Position numbers and translations under genes: made by a program. The notes under the pieces were generated by a model, which ran no database searches, was not told the DNA's origin, and saw nothing but the letters and a program-made list of their open reading frames with translations. A stretch of DNA of 64,000 bases from Xestospongia muta (taxonomy: Eukaryota; Porifera; Demospongiae; Haplosclerida; Petrosiidae): positions 17,717,245 through 17,781,244 of the forward strand of contig OY848917.1 in NCBI GenBank assembly GCA_963693285.1, read 5' to 3'. Within the stretch, counting starts at the first letter, position 1, and every line of letters begins with the position of its first letter. This document shows, in pieces, positions 52,397 through 59,794 of this stretch.

Positions 52397-53389
52397 TGAG
52401 GCTAACCTCACTTCTTCCACAACGTTTTATTACATATAAACCACACACAGTATGAACATTTAGATTTGATTCATTTGGGACAATTATTACACATTACAGT
52501 ATGAGATCTTGCAATGTGCATTAGATATACAGAACATTTGTGTTTGCAGTAAAATTTGACAAAACTATATTTTACTGGATTGCTATATATTCATCACTAG
52601 TTTTATAGTCTTCTAATATAATACTATATGTCTTAATCTATTTATGTGAATATAGCCACCCTGACAGGTCACTGATAATTGAGAACTATTATATAACAAA
52701 AAGTTTTCTTGACAAATATTAAACTTTACATACAGTTGTAGGTATCAATTTTGAGCAATAATCATAAATTTTAACAGTATACACATACCATACACAGAAG
52801 TATGACAGTATTGTATTGTACAGCTGATAAATTATTAATAAGAACAGTATGTTTTGAAAGTGTTTGCTTCGATTCTTTCATAAAGGACAAATTCTAACAT
52901 CTAATCTAATTATTGTGATAGCTAGAGTAACAAGTAAAATTTGAAAACGAAGTTTGCCTGTGGTAGACCTATTGTACCCAATCAAGCAGGAATGACAAAC
53001 TTTCTATTCACTTGTAGGTTAGATACATGTATGGCTTACAGTGACTGAAGATGACTACTCCCTTTTATCATCAGAACATCATATCATCAAACAGACTAAA
53101 CTACACAAGCTCTACATAATTATCTTAATATCAAATTAATATTGGATACTAAGAGTTATGGGATGTTATACATTGGATATATAAGTCCATTAGTCAGTAA
53201 ATACATGAGTCACCTTACAATGGGGTGTGTAACAATAGTTACAGAATAGAATATTAATTAGACTGGGCAGCTAAATACAACTATTAATATGCAGATCACT
53301 TAAATGTCCATAGAGTGACCCATCCATTATATAATATACCTTAAATAGTAATAGAATTATGATATGCTTACCAATTTCTTCTGGTCCAT
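8287..53389 (-). CDS. ANK-ROC-COR-Death gene (DAPK1-like layout, no kinase), 23-exon model
   Basis: This is a hand-built spliced model on the minus strand. Exons from 5' to 3' are 53372-53389, 51467-51559, 50748-50846, 45034-45132, 44700-44798, 39681-39779, 39349-39447, 38446-38544, 38112-38210, 32118-32216, 28401-28499, 18282-18383, 17847-17939, 17057-17155, 16375-16473, 15614-15712, 14533-14631, 13453-13551, 9790-11853, 9604-9670, 9517-9534, 8830-9105 and 8287-8327. All have AG/GT boundaries and compatible phases, and together give 4158 nt (1385 codons plus stop). Ankyrin repeats fill about residues 7-585, a ROC-type GTPase about 635-800, a COR-like region follows, and a Death domain lies at about 1285-1370. 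The family layout suggests a cytoplasmic signalling scaffold with a nucleotide-regulated core; this is inferred from architecture. The second cap-like repeat at 17847 leaves open that two neighbouring genes are merged here. Confidence 0.7.
8830..9105 (-). CDS. Death domain exon
   Basis: This 276-bp exon has a CACAG acceptor and GTACAC donor. The frame starting [13 protein letters not shown] continues through [18 protein letters not shown], then [18 protein letters not shown] and [18 protein letters not shown]. The helix pattern, the central W in the LxxWL motif and the [13 protein letters not shown] last helices fit Death-fold adaptors at the C-terminus of ankyrin/ROCO proteins. Partners cannot be told from the sequence. 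Confidence 0.75.
9517..9534 (-). CDS. 18-nt microexon
   Basis: The exon is bounded by TTAG and GTGAGT. It enters and leaves in phase 1 and joins the linker exon to the Death-domain exon without breaking the frame (adds DDKPIL). Without it the two flanking exons still join in frame, so alternative use is possible. Confidence 0.6.
   Translation of the reverse strand: MTNLS
9604..9670 (-). CDS. Linker exon between COR-like region and Death domain
   Basis: This 67-bp exon enters in phase 0 and leaves in phase 1. It reads [20 protein letters not shown] and then SK. A homologous 64-bp exon in the duplicated copy is at 1003-1066. Confidence 0.65.
9790..11853 (-). CDS. Large exon: last ankyrin repeat, ROC-type GTPase and COR-like region
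   Basis: This is a 688-codon open exon with TTTTAG acceptor and GTGAGT donor, phase 0. Exon residues 1-33 are an ankyrin repeat ([10 protein letters not shown]). The Walker A/G1 motif [10 protein letters not shown] is at about 78-87, the G3-like DLAGHKEY at about 137-144, and GSRLDE at about 206-211 takes the G4 place, as in ROCO proteins, where a T/S-H/R-x-D form is common. The following segment includes a winged-helix-like stretch ([20 protein letters not shown]) typical of COR domains. The region after about residue 450 is not recognised beyond a hydrophobic stretch near [16 protein letters not shown]. The family binds guanine nucleotides and often dimerises through COR; activity here is inferred. 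Confidence 0.8.
11854..13452. other. Intron, parental copy of the segmental duplication
   Basis: There is no exon inside. It is homologous to 3350-4847 and contains the inverted-repeat element at 12491-12855. Confidence 0.5.
12491..12855. mobile_element. Second copy of the TAGACCCTCC inverted-repeat element
   Basis: The ends TTTAGCTAGACCCT and AGGGTCTAGTTCAA are inverted relative to each other. It was copied along with the segmental duplication. Confidence 0.4.
13453..13551 (-). CDS. Ankyrin repeat exon (NGQTALY), tandem copy
   Basis: The 99-bp phase-0 exon ends NPEIANQ and splices in phase 0 to the large exon at 11853. It is the last of the stand-alone ankyrin exons. Confidence 0.78.
14533..14631 (-). 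CDS. Ankyrin repeat exon (NGQTALY), tandem copy
   Basis: This 99-bp phase-0 exon reads [14 protein letters not shown] at its end. It lies 1080 bp from the copy at 13453 and 1081 bp from that at 15614, with very similar flanking introns. Confidence 0.78.
15614..15712 (-). CDS. Ankyrin repeat exon (NGQTALY), tandem copy
   Basis: The 99-bp phase-0 exon differs from its neighbours by GNNKCVQ in place of GNNECVQ. Acceptor and donor are intact. Confidence 0.78.
16375..16473 (-). CDS. Ankyrin repeat exon (NGQTALY), tandem copy
   Basis: This 99-bp phase-0 exon begins [20 protein letters not shown] and ends NPDIANQ, with TATAG-type acceptor and GTAAGT donor. Confidence 0.78.
17057..17155 (-). CDS. 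Ankyrin repeat exon (DGQTALY)
   Basis: The 99-bp phase-0 exon begins [20 protein letters not shown] and ends NPDIADY. It is the most diverged member of five tandem exons between 13.4 and 17.2 kb. Confidence 0.78.
17847..17939 (-). CDS. Second ankyrin cap-like exon (31 codons)
   Basis: This 93-bp phase-0 exon has a TTTAG acceptor and GTACGT donor. It begins [20 protein letters not shown]. It has the length and pattern of the cap repeat at 51467 rather than of an internal repeat. It may start a second ankyrin block within one protein, or mark the 5' part of a separate downstream gene; I found no start exon above it. Confidence 0.6.
18282..18383 (-). CDS. Ankyrin repeat exon (34 codons)
   Basis: The exon is 102 bp, phase 0, with TGTAG acceptor and GTAAGT donor. 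It begins [20 protein letters not shown] and ends NNLEAVQA, an ankyrin repeat with one extra residue. Confidence 0.72.
18384..21525. other. Large intron, left part
   Basis: No exon was found on the minus strand and no convincing plus-strand gene. The stretch about 20205-20275 matches 29520-29580, and 21138-21525 matches 29581-29965. Confidence 0.45.
21526..21825 (+). repeat. 5' LTR of the BEL/Pao element
   Basis: The LTR is 300 bp, begins TGTTTGGTCATGCTC, ends CTCAAACA, and contains a (TC)n run and an AATAAA at about 21726. A likely primer binding site, TGGTCCACCGAACCGG, follows from about 21831. Relative to the 3' LTR it carries a small extra stretch near 21595-21612. Confidence 0.85.
21960..23520 (+). 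pseudogene. BEL/Pao gag region
   Basis: The region starts with a charged coiled-coil-like stretch ([16 protein letters not shown]), then a gag core with [17 protein letters not shown] and [13 protein letters not shown], and ends in Cys/His motifs including [14 protein letters not shown] and CRKCQNPHH. Stops are TAG at 22273, TGA at 22951 and TAG at 23518. The initiator codon is not clear. Confidence 0.75.
23521..24069 (+). pseudogene. BEL/Pao protease region
   Basis: The aspartic protease active site is visible as [17 protein letters not shown], followed by [15 protein letters not shown], the second half typical of this class. Stops are TGA at 23860 and TGA at 24067. Confidence 0.7.
24070..25349 (+). 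pseudogene. BEL/Pao reverse transcriptase region
   Basis: The RT is recognisable from [31 protein letters not shown] and [14 protein letters not shown]. The catalytic box is damaged: it reads YVDE and then TGA (24915-24917) where the family has YVDD. A second TGA is at 25347. The start between 24070 and 24400 contains frame breaks. Confidence 0.75.
25430..25860 (+). pseudogene. BEL/Pao RNase H region
   Basis: [20 protein letters not shown] and [17 protein letters not shown] match the RNase H part of BEL/Pao pol (E and D of the active site). The frame then shifts; [15 protein letters not shown] continues in another frame. Confidence 0.7.
26159..27049 (+). pseudogene. BEL/Pao integrase region
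   Basis: This is a 296-codon open stretch. It holds an N-terminal zinc-binding part ([14 protein letters not shown]) and a DDE core with VGVDYAGPF, the second D in [10 protein letters not shown], and E in [17 protein letters not shown] at 27047 ends the frame and the C-terminal part continues to about 27465 with more breaks. Confidence 0.75.
27549..27832 (+). repeat. 3' LTR of the BEL/Pao element
   Basis: This 284-bp LTR is homologous to the 5' LTR with several substitutions and indels, so the insertion is not very recent. Confidence 0.85.
27833..28400. other. Intron, right flank of the retrotransposon
   Basis: This is part of a segmental duplication: it matches 29966-30850. It contains no exon. 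Confidence 0.5.
28401..28499 (-). CDS. Ankyrin repeat exon (DGKNVLY)
   Basis: This 99-bp phase-0 exon has a TGTAG acceptor and GTCAGT donor. It begins [20 protein letters not shown] and ends MNVPDK. It is a single-copy repeat type lying between the EGSTP/RGW set and the exons below 18.4 kb. Confidence 0.75.
28889..29064. mobile_element. Imperfect palindrome, about 176 bp
   Basis: The left arm ATGGTAATATAAACATCTGA and the reversed right arm ATGGTGATATAAAACATCTG pair over about 65 bp. A half copy is at about 49931-49990. Probably a foldback or MITE-type element. Confidence 0.55.
29581..30850. repeat. Segmental duplication, second copy
   Basis: This block matches 21138-21525 joined to 27833-28330, that is, the retrotransposon's flanks without the retrotransposon. 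Confidence 0.75.
30108..30470. mobile_element. MITE-like insertion, about 360 bp
   Basis: The ends are imperfect inverted repeats (TATACCATGGTTTATTGGCG against the reversed right end TATACCATATGCCAGGATTT, continuing to AAATTTGG). The paralogous segment at about 27970 lacks this block, which shows it is an insertion. Confidence 0.6.
32118..32216 (-). CDS. Ankyrin repeat exon, EGSTP type, copy 4 (divergent)
   Basis: The 99-bp phase-0 exon begins [20 protein letters not shown] and ends ANLDLVDR. It is the most diverged of the EGSTP set. No RGW partner was found between 31.1 and 32.1 kb, although intron sequence homologous to the other copies is present there. Confidence 0.78.
32740..37650. repeat. 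145-bp satellite, block 1 (about 34 units)
   Basis: Units of about 140-147 bp share CATTCAATACACTTAGAAT, ATATCACACTTAC, ATTATATTGCAAAGGACA and CATCATAAATGTGGAAAC. On the minus strand almost every unit reads TAATAG-NNN-GTAAGTG, where NNN differs between units. The block fills the intron between the exons at 38112 and 32216. Confidence 0.85.
38112..38210 (-). CDS. Ankyrin repeat exon, RGW type, copy 4
   Basis: This 99-bp phase-0 exon begins [20 protein letters not shown] and ends AEINVAIK. The largest satellite block (37650 down to about 32740) lies in the intron that follows it. Confidence 0.8.
38446..38544 (-). CDS. Ankyrin repeat exon, EGSTP type, copy 3
   Basis: The exon is 99 bp, phase 0, beginning [18 protein letters not shown], with TTTAG acceptor and GTAAGT donor. 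Confidence 0.8.
38640..38985. repeat. 145-bp satellite, block 2 (about 2 units)
   Basis: This short block is in the intron between the exons at 39349 and 38544. Both full units have CTC as the plus-strand variable triplet. Confidence 0.8.
39349..39447 (-). CDS. Ankyrin repeat exon, RGW type, copy 3
   Basis: This 99-bp phase-0 exon begins [20 protein letters not shown] and ends [11 protein letters not shown], with a GTAATT donor. The intron that follows carries only about two satellite units (38640-38985). Confidence 0.78.
39681..39779 (-). CDS. Ankyrin repeat exon, EGSTP type, copy 2
   Basis: The 99-bp phase-0 exon begins [10 protein letters not shown]: an S to F change relative to the other EGSTP copies. 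It has a TTTAG acceptor and GTAAGT donor, and is paired with the RGW exon at 39349. Confidence 0.78.
39880..44250. repeat. 145-bp satellite, block 3 (about 30 units)
   Basis: This block has the same unit as block 1 and fills the intron between the exons at 44700 and 39779. The plus-strand variable triplets include CTC, CTG, CCG, AAG, TTT, ATC, CTT, CCA, TTC and CAA. Confidence 0.85.
44700..44798 (-). CDS. Ankyrin repeat exon, RGW type, copy 2
   Basis: This 99-bp phase-0 exon differs slightly from the other RGW copies: SSRGDRD instead of SSQGDRD, and it ends INFAIE. The donor is GTAATT as in the sister copies. It lies 235 bp downstream, in transcript order, of the EGSTP exon at 45034. Confidence 0.78.
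45034..45132 (-). CDS. Ankyrin repeat exon, EGSTP type, copy 1
   Basis: The 99-bp phase-0 exon has a TTTAG acceptor and GTAAGT donor. It begins [18 protein letters not shown] and ends GANLNLVNK. It is one of four EGSTP-type exons that alternate with RGW-type exons. Confidence 0.8.
45240..49130. repeat. 145-bp satellite, block 4 (about 27 units)
   Basis: This block fills most of the intron between the exons at 50748 and 45132. One further unit lies at about 49613-49720 beyond an inserted element. Some units near 47.3 and 48.5 kb are more diverged. Confidence 0.85.
49139..49605. mobile_element. hAT-like MITE inserted in a satellite unit
   Basis: The element interrupts the satellite. Its flanks are GCACATAG (49131-49138) and ACACATAG (49605-49612), a likely 8-bp target duplication with one mismatch. 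The ends GGTTGTTGTGATTA and the reversed right end AGGTTGTTGTATTCA are inverted repeats, with many GTAATGATTA-type subrepeats inside. Confidence 0.65.
49720..50747. other. Intron sequence before the first RGW exon
   Basis: No exon was found. The part from 50080 resembles 30.9-31.1 kb, and the part from 50270 resembles the introns before the other RGW exons (37.65-38.1, 38.98-39.35 and 44.25-44.7 kb). Confidence 0.5.
50748..50846 (-). CDS. Ankyrin repeat exon, RGW type, copy 1
   Basis: This is a 99-bp phase-0 exon with a CAG acceptor and GTAATT donor. It begins [20 protein letters not shown] and ends in [11 protein letters not shown]. It is the first of four near-identical RGW-type exons, each followed in transcript order by a block of the 145-bp satellite. 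Confidence 0.8.
51467..51559 (-). CDS. Ankyrin cap-repeat exon (31 codons)
   Basis: The exon is 93 bp, flanked by TAG acceptor and GTAAGT donor, phase 0 at both ends. It reads [20 protein letters not shown] and continues through [10 protein letters not shown], the pattern of a first ankyrin repeat that lacks the TPLH start. Confidence 0.75.
51560..53371. other. First large intron
   Basis: No exon was found. It contains an (AT)n microsatellite at about 52253-52393. The part from about 52900 is duplicated at about 54985. Confidence 0.5.
52253..52393. repeat. (AT)n microsatellite
   Basis: Two long AT runs are separated by a TTTATTTATTTATACA segment. Confidence 0.9.
53372..53389 (-). CDS. First coding exon of the ANK-ROC gene (MDQKKL)
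   Basis: The exon has an ATG at 53389, six codons (MDQKKL) and then a GTAAGC donor in phase 0, which fits the phase-0 ankyrin exon at 51559. A decayed duplicate of the same exon and donor is at 55408-55425, which supports it being a real gene start. The ATG has no better upstream alternative in frame that I could see. Confidence 0.6.
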
Positions 53390-54440
53390 AACAACAGCTC
53401 AAATGCGAAAACGCACAAACAACAATTTATCGAAAAGTGACAATTTCCGCAATAAAGGCACTTGACAGTAAAACCCATCTACTAAATTATAATGACGTCA
53501 TTGTAATTTAATTAGGTTGTACTCATGAATTTGTTTAAGACTTTAGTGTCAAACGCTTTATGAGGTCACTAATATGATGTGGTGTGAAAAACAAATTAAT
53601 GTGGTCTCAGGCACCAAAAAATTGATAATAATATTCATATATGACATGATTCAGGAAAAATGGCTTGTGAGTTGGAGAAAATGAATGTTACACAATGTCA
53701 AACTGTGCAACAATTACTGGCATCATATTAAGAGAGCAACAATCTAGAGAAATTATATTTCCTGGTCTATCATACAGATAGATTACATCGAACACTTACG
53801 TCCCTTGAGACCTGTAGTAGTCACGTTTTGGTACTATTTAGTGTCAATTTGACCTTACTTCAAGATATTAACAGTTCCCAAGATAAAGAAAGTGGATATA
53901 AGTATGTACCACAACTATCACGTATAAAGAACCATAGAGGCTTTCCAAGATTAGAAATTAAACTAATTAAAAAAAAAAAAATTAAACAAATTTCATCAGT
54001 GACTTATTATGCACATTTATTGTGTTTGTATGATGTAAACTTGATCTTGGAGTATTATGTAGAATTTTAGCACAACCTTGTATTTTGATTTAAAAGAAAA
54101 AAAAATTATCAACTCTTAGTGATAAGGTTAAATGATGAAAAGTAAGTCAATTATTAAACGTTGCCAAAGAATTCTTGAGATCCAAAAATTGTCAAATCCA
54201 TCTCCTTTGAATAAATTGAAGTCTGTTTGTAAATTAGATGTGAGCTAAAAAGTAAGAAAACACACTGAAACTTTGGTGAACCATTATGATTGGTAAATTT
54301 TATGCTTGCCTAATAATTCCAACCTAAGAGTAGGACTGATTCACACTCAGTTAAATAAACCATAATATCTGTCAAGGTTGGAGAGCATTCTTCCTGATGG
54401 ACTATTAAAAAACATGGAATGACATTCTTGGTCATGGTCA
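53390..54440. promoter_or_regulatory. Upstream region of the ANK-ROC gene (possible divergent promoter)
   Basis: This region lies between the minus-strand start at 53389 and the plus-strand Argonaute remnant. A head-to-head layout is seen, but no TATA box or other element could be assigned. No gene of its own was found. Confidence 0.25.
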
Positions 54441-54444
54441 GACA

Positions 54445-54700
54445 GTTGTACCTCTAGTCAGACTCTTCCCTTAAAGACTGACACTACTGCTATAACTAAG
54501 TCTTGGTCATTTCTGTTATTACTGCACTTACTGTAGTGATCCTACTCCTCATCCATGGTTTAGAACAAAAGGACCGTCCTATCCAATTAAGAGTTAACCA
54601 ATTTAACATTGATTTTTTCACAGCAATCATGATAATATACCACTATGATGTTAGTATTCAGCCTGGAAAAATCAAATTGTCTATGAGTGGAGAAAAACCA
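54445..54700 (+). pseudogene. Argonaute N-terminal remnant, copy 1
   Basis: The remnant aligns with 60175-60415 of the Argonaute first exon: it keeps RPIQLR and YHYDVSIQPGK-like codons in broken frames. Parts matching the later exons are not present. Confidence 0.7.
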
Positions 54701-55407
54701 TCATGCATATAAGGAATGAAATGTTAAGCAAAGTTGTTTATTAGTCTATAATGTATTCACAGATCAAAATGAAAAAATATTTTAGTCAGTTACATCACTA
54801 AGACTTTGTAATTGGATAGAGGAAGAGTTCAACTATCTAATGATATTAAAAGAAAATATTGAAAGTCAACAACACAAGTGAATCACTATTCAAGATGAAA
54901 GTTTGTCCAGATACTCTCACATTTACTCTATTGCACACCTGATTCGTAATGCTTTGAATGAATTGCAACATTAGTAATGCTTTCACATGGGGTAAATTCT
55001 AAAGTCTAATCCAATTATTATGATCGCTGGAGCAACAAGCAACTTTTAAAAAGATAAATTTGCCTGTGGCAGACCTGTTTACCCTACGAAACAAAAATGA
55101 CAAACATTCCATTCACCTGGAAGGTTACATATGTGTGTGCAAAAGCTCTTAGAGAGACTGAAGCATACTCCCTTCTTTTGACAGAACGCCAAATCAGCAA
55201 AAAGTTAAATCTACTAACACAAAAATGTACTTTACAGTCACTTTACAATGAGTCTGCAACAATGTACAGAAATAGAATATTAATTGCACTGGACCATTAG
55301 ACAAAACAATAGCAAGCAGTAATATCATTCAAACCACTCTAATGTCCCATCCACTACCAATAGTTTTGACAGAGTATTATATAGCCATAGGTCTACAATG
55401 GACTTAC

Positions 55408-55425
55408 CAATTTCGGCTTGTCTGT
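55408..55425 (-). pseudogene. Decayed duplicate of the ANK gene first exon
   Basis: The 18 bases before a GTAAGT donor align with the MDQKKL exon but the ATG is ACA. Confidence 0.55.
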
Positions 55426-55594
55426 GATGACAATTTAAATGCGTAATAAACAATAATCGACAAGTGTTGTCGGTGAGTTGACAATTTCCTCATTCATCAT
55501 GAACGTCATGATATTTATTATAGTGGACGAGTGTTACTGTGAAGTTCCACAGGGATGCCTTTAGTTGTAATTAAACATCTACGCAAACAGTTGT

Positions 55595-57568
55595 AATAGA
55601 GGAGACAGAGAAAAAGACAAGAACAGGGACATGGACTTGGACAAGATTACAGTCGAGAGGTTAGGAAAACTAGATGCTTCTTGGCATCATTTGTCCTATG
55701 ACATCACTGTATACTATGACCACAGATACATGTATCTACATATATGTAGTAGTTACTGATACCAAAAGCACCCAGAAGACTAGAGGTAGGGAACAAGGAA
55801 TATCTGTCCATTATCGGACAAGAAGACCTGGTTCATATCAAGATTACCAGTCAAGATCTTCCTCCCAACAAGACAGAAGAGAAACAAGAGGTGGATATAG
55901 TGCTTGTCAAAGCTCAAGTAGATTTAGACCAATTAGTGAGCAACCATGAAGAAATCGATTGTACCTATCTATACATATTAAAAACGAAGACCACTAGATC
56001 CAACTGTATCAGTCCCTTCTATTGGCACCAGACCAAGTGAAACAAGGCAACAACGTCATTAAGTCAACTGGTACCTCTAGTCAGACTCTTCCCTTAAAGA
56101 CTGAAACTACTTTTATATCTCAGCCTTGGTCATTTCTGTTTTTACTACAATTAATGTAGTGACTCTCCTCCTCATCCAAGGTTTAGAACAAAGGGACAAG
56201 CAATCCAATTAAGAGCTAACCACTTTAACATTGATCTTCCTTGTGGCAATATACCACAATGACATTAGCATTCAGCTTGGAAATATCAAATTGTCTATGA
56301 GTGGAGAACGACCATTTTGCAAGTAAAAAATGGAATATTAAGCAAAGTTGTTTATTAGTCTCATAATGTATTCACAGATCAAAATGAAAAAAATCTCCTT
56401 TTGGTTAGTTGCATTGGTAACACTTTGTAATTAGATAAAGTATACTAAGTATACTCCAGGTATATATACCATATAGAGTAAATTTCTGAGGTGTATACTA
56501 CAAAAAATATTGTCTCTCAAAAAGTTAGCACTACACAGTAATCACTAAGCTTTCATAATGAGTTTGTAATCTTAAATTTATGATGACATCAAAAGTACTG
56601 GATATCTGATAGTAATATTAATTTGTTTCCTTCTTAGTGCAAACTAAAAGCAATACTTCAAACTGAGAGAGAGAAGGAATGATAGTTTACAGTAAGTGGA
56701 TAAAAAGTACTTACAACATATTCTTATAATATATTAATGTTACCTCAGCAATACAAACACGTTATAACATCACATCTACATATATATCTATATTAGGATG
56801 ATATGTTTGTACTACATGTAATATGAAGTGTTATTATATCATACAAGATATTTTGTACACAGTACACCTTCAATTTTATAGGTATCACTTAAACTTGTTG
56901 CTACCATATTACTAGATGTTCTACAACAGTTATCAGTTATGAAGACAACTACATTAGACCAAACACAATCTGCTATTAATGCAATAGATGTTATATTAAG
57001 ATGAATACCATCTGTGAAAATACATTAATAGTAATACTTTAATGTTATATAGCATGCAAATACATATAGTAATATTTGATGATTAACAATTTAAGTTAAC
57101 AAAAGATCTAATGTTATTACTAACACAGAGGAAAGCTGCTCTGTCTGCTTGCTTGGATATAGTACATATCAGTTTACTTACTTAATACTGCAATATAAGT
57201 ATTTCACAAAATATGTGAAAACTGAATTGTGGAAATTACTTCACAGACAGGAACCAACCTGAAAACTAAATTACACAAACATTTCTGAAATGAATTATTG
57301 CCATTGAAAGAAATGCTTCTATGATACATTTGTACAACAGTAGAATAATTTAATGAGAAATTAACATTATGCACATATACATGTAAATGTACTGTTTATG
57401 TACATGTTACTAGGATACTCAAAAAACAATATTGAAACTATCTAGCATATTTTGGATAAGGTATAATTAGAAATACATAATTTTTAATTTGATTAAAAGT
57501 TACTCCACTACAGATGGATAGATGACTTGTTTGATTGTCATGAGCAGTTATACATTTATTATCACCTA

Positions 57569-57637
<69 letters not shown>

Positions 57638-57810
57638 GTAAGGATGACAATTAAATGATTGTCTTTTTATTTTATTACAGGTTTACAAGTAATGGTAGAA
57701 GTTTCTTTACTCAACCTAGAGTTATTGAGTGCACTCCACTTAGTGGTGGAAGAGAAACACGGTATGGTTACTATTAAATTGTATGTCCTACCATGCAGTC
57801 ATGCAATGAT
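55595..57810 (+). pseudogene. Argonaute pseudogene, copy 2 (multi-exon)
   Basis: The pseudogene covers the RG-rich N-terminus (55600-55950), the N domain (56070-56310) and remnants of exon 2 (56640-56692, with TGA), exon 3 (56881-57015, with TGA replacing a W-side codon) and exon 4 (57682-57830, with TAA). Introns are kept, so it arose by DNA duplication and not by retroposition. Confidence 0.75.
57571..57632. repeat. (TA)n microsatellite
   Basis: An uninterrupted TA run inside an intron of the Argonaute pseudogene; the functional copy lacks it. Confidence 0.9.
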
Positions 57811-58589
57811 ACTGAATTTAGATTATGTTGACTAAACCTTAAATTATCATATATAAAATATAACGCATTTCATTTAAGTAGACCAAACTTTGGCAGAAAA
57901 AAATGTTCTTATCTGCATGAAATTAATAATGCTAAAAATTTGGTCTTTGCCGTCAAGCTATTCTCAGTTCCCATGCTATAGTTTCTTGCAGAAAATTTCT
58001 AAATTCAGCTTCCTATACCAATTTGATTACAGTATTGTCTTATTTATTCCCAAGAATATATCCTCCATTGTTCAGCTTCTTCCCACCTTTATTATTTCAA
58101 CCGTCTAAATTTTAAAATCACATTTTTAATACCTATTCTTCTTCTAGTCATTCTTCTCTAATACTTTCTCCCTGTTGAACTTATATGTTGAAGACTCTAA
58201 TTTTTCTGTCTTTATAATTCTGCCAGATATTTCGATTTTTTAAAAAAATACATTGTTATTTTAGTTAAGGTCTACACATGATCCCAAATAATGTTGAAAT
58301 GATTATTGCGATTATTTATTCCACTAGATTCCGTAATAGGTATCCCAACATTTAACATTATTAGTAGTTATTAAAATCTGAACTTTTCTGAAACAATACA
58401 GATATAATGAGAGTAGCCACACATTATGCCACTAATAATGCATTGATGCCATCATCATTTATTACTTTCAATATTGTAGATATTATTGTCACCCCTCAAA
58501 GTATTTACATTGGAATTTCTATCAACTATAAGTAGTGGAGATATAACAGGAACAAACATCAACAAGTGCCTGTCCAAAGTTACTTCTAA

Positions 58590-59130
58590 ATAATAATAAA
58601 TTAATAGTTCTTTTAATAATAATAAATTAATAGTTCTTTTAATAAATAAAAAGTAATGGGAAAAAGCTTCCTGTTTTCACTGTTTGAATAACACCTGTGT
58701 TTTTGTAACTAACAGTAAATTTATATGCAAATATAGTCATTTTACCCAATAATTCTTTTCCCAACATTATTTACCTCAAAGATGTTTCTGTTCATTACTA
58801 TTGAGCTGTGGAGCTCCTTGCTACATGCCCACACAATGTTTCAAGTCTGACAATTTTATTGTACCTACTCTTGACCTTATTGTGATGAACTGAGATAGAC
58901 AGCTATCTATAATCGAGTCTCAATATACCTTATGTTAATATTATTAATATTCTCTTGTCAACAGCTCCACTATTTCAACCAGCGCAATAGGGGGAGGGGA
59001 CGTTACTGTAAAGGAGTTTCCCATGGACTAAAATAATAGTTCTTTAAATAATAATAAATAATAGTTCTTTTAATAATAATAAAATAATAATTTTTTTAAT
59101 AATAATAAATTAATAGTTCTTTTAATGAGA
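58590..59130. repeat. AATAATAAATTAATAGTTCTTTT tandem units (two clusters)
   Basis: Short tandem units rich in AATAAT and ending TTAATAGTTC occur at about 58590-58650 and 59035-59130, bordering a larger duplicated block. Confidence 0.6.
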
Positions 59131-59750
59131 TCAATTTCATATTGAGAAAATTTTATATTCTTGACAAAAGAACCTTCACTATGAAATCAAACCATTGTGG
59201 TGAGACTGATTGTCTGTAGAATGGATATTCAAGATAATGCAAGTAGATTTCTAGTTTAGTTTTTTCTATATAGACAATATGAGTTCATCTGACAATGACA
59301 TTTTTCATCAGTTTTTCCTTCAAATATATAAATAAAAAGTAATGGGAAAAGATTTCTGTTTTCACTGTTTGAATGACATCTGTGTTTTTGTAACTAACAG
59401 TAAATTTATATGCAAATATAGTCATTTTACCCACTAATTCTTTTCCCAACATTATTTATCTCAAATATGTTTCTGTTCATTACTATTGAGCTGTGGAACT
59501 CCTTGCTACATGCCATCACAATGTTTCATGTCTGACAATTTTATTGTACCGACTCTTGACCTCATTGTGATGAACTGAGATGGACAGCTATCTATAATCG
59601 AGTCTCAATATACCTTATGTTAATATTATTAATATTCTCTACTCAGGCTCAGGAATATGAGGCTAACTTCAACTACGTATATTCTCTTGTCAAAAACTCC
59701 ACTATTGCAACTAGTGCAATGGGGGAGGGTGCGTTACTGTAAGGGAGGGA
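58650..59750. repeat. Duplicated block upstream of the Argonaute gene
   Basis: About 58650-59015 and about 59335-59745 are near copies (shared ATGGGAAAA, CTGTTTTCACTGTTTGAAT and CGTTACTGTAA). The second copy lies immediately upstream of the Argonaute ATG, so promoter sequence was probably duplicated too. Confidence 0.65.
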
Positions 59751-59794
59751 CTATTTGTTAATGCTGATTGTGCACACTACAATTACGCACAAAC

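Larger units (their letters stand above)
52900..56420. repeat. Tandem duplication carrying the ANK gene start and a decayed Argonaute piece
   Basis: About 52900-54800 matches about 54985-56420. Each half carries a minus-strand MDQKKL-type start exon (intact at 53372, decayed at 55408) and a plus-strand Argonaute N-domain remnant. Shared changes in both remnants show that decay began before the duplication. Confidence 0.65.

Noticed and set aside
53828..54070. 80-codon plus-strand open frame in AT-rich sequence
   Set aside because: It has low-complexity composition, an AAAAAAAAAA run and no recognisable motif, and no splice context was found.
57438..57650. Minus-strand open frame with a long IYIYIY run
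   Set aside because: It is a translation of the (TA)n microsatellite.
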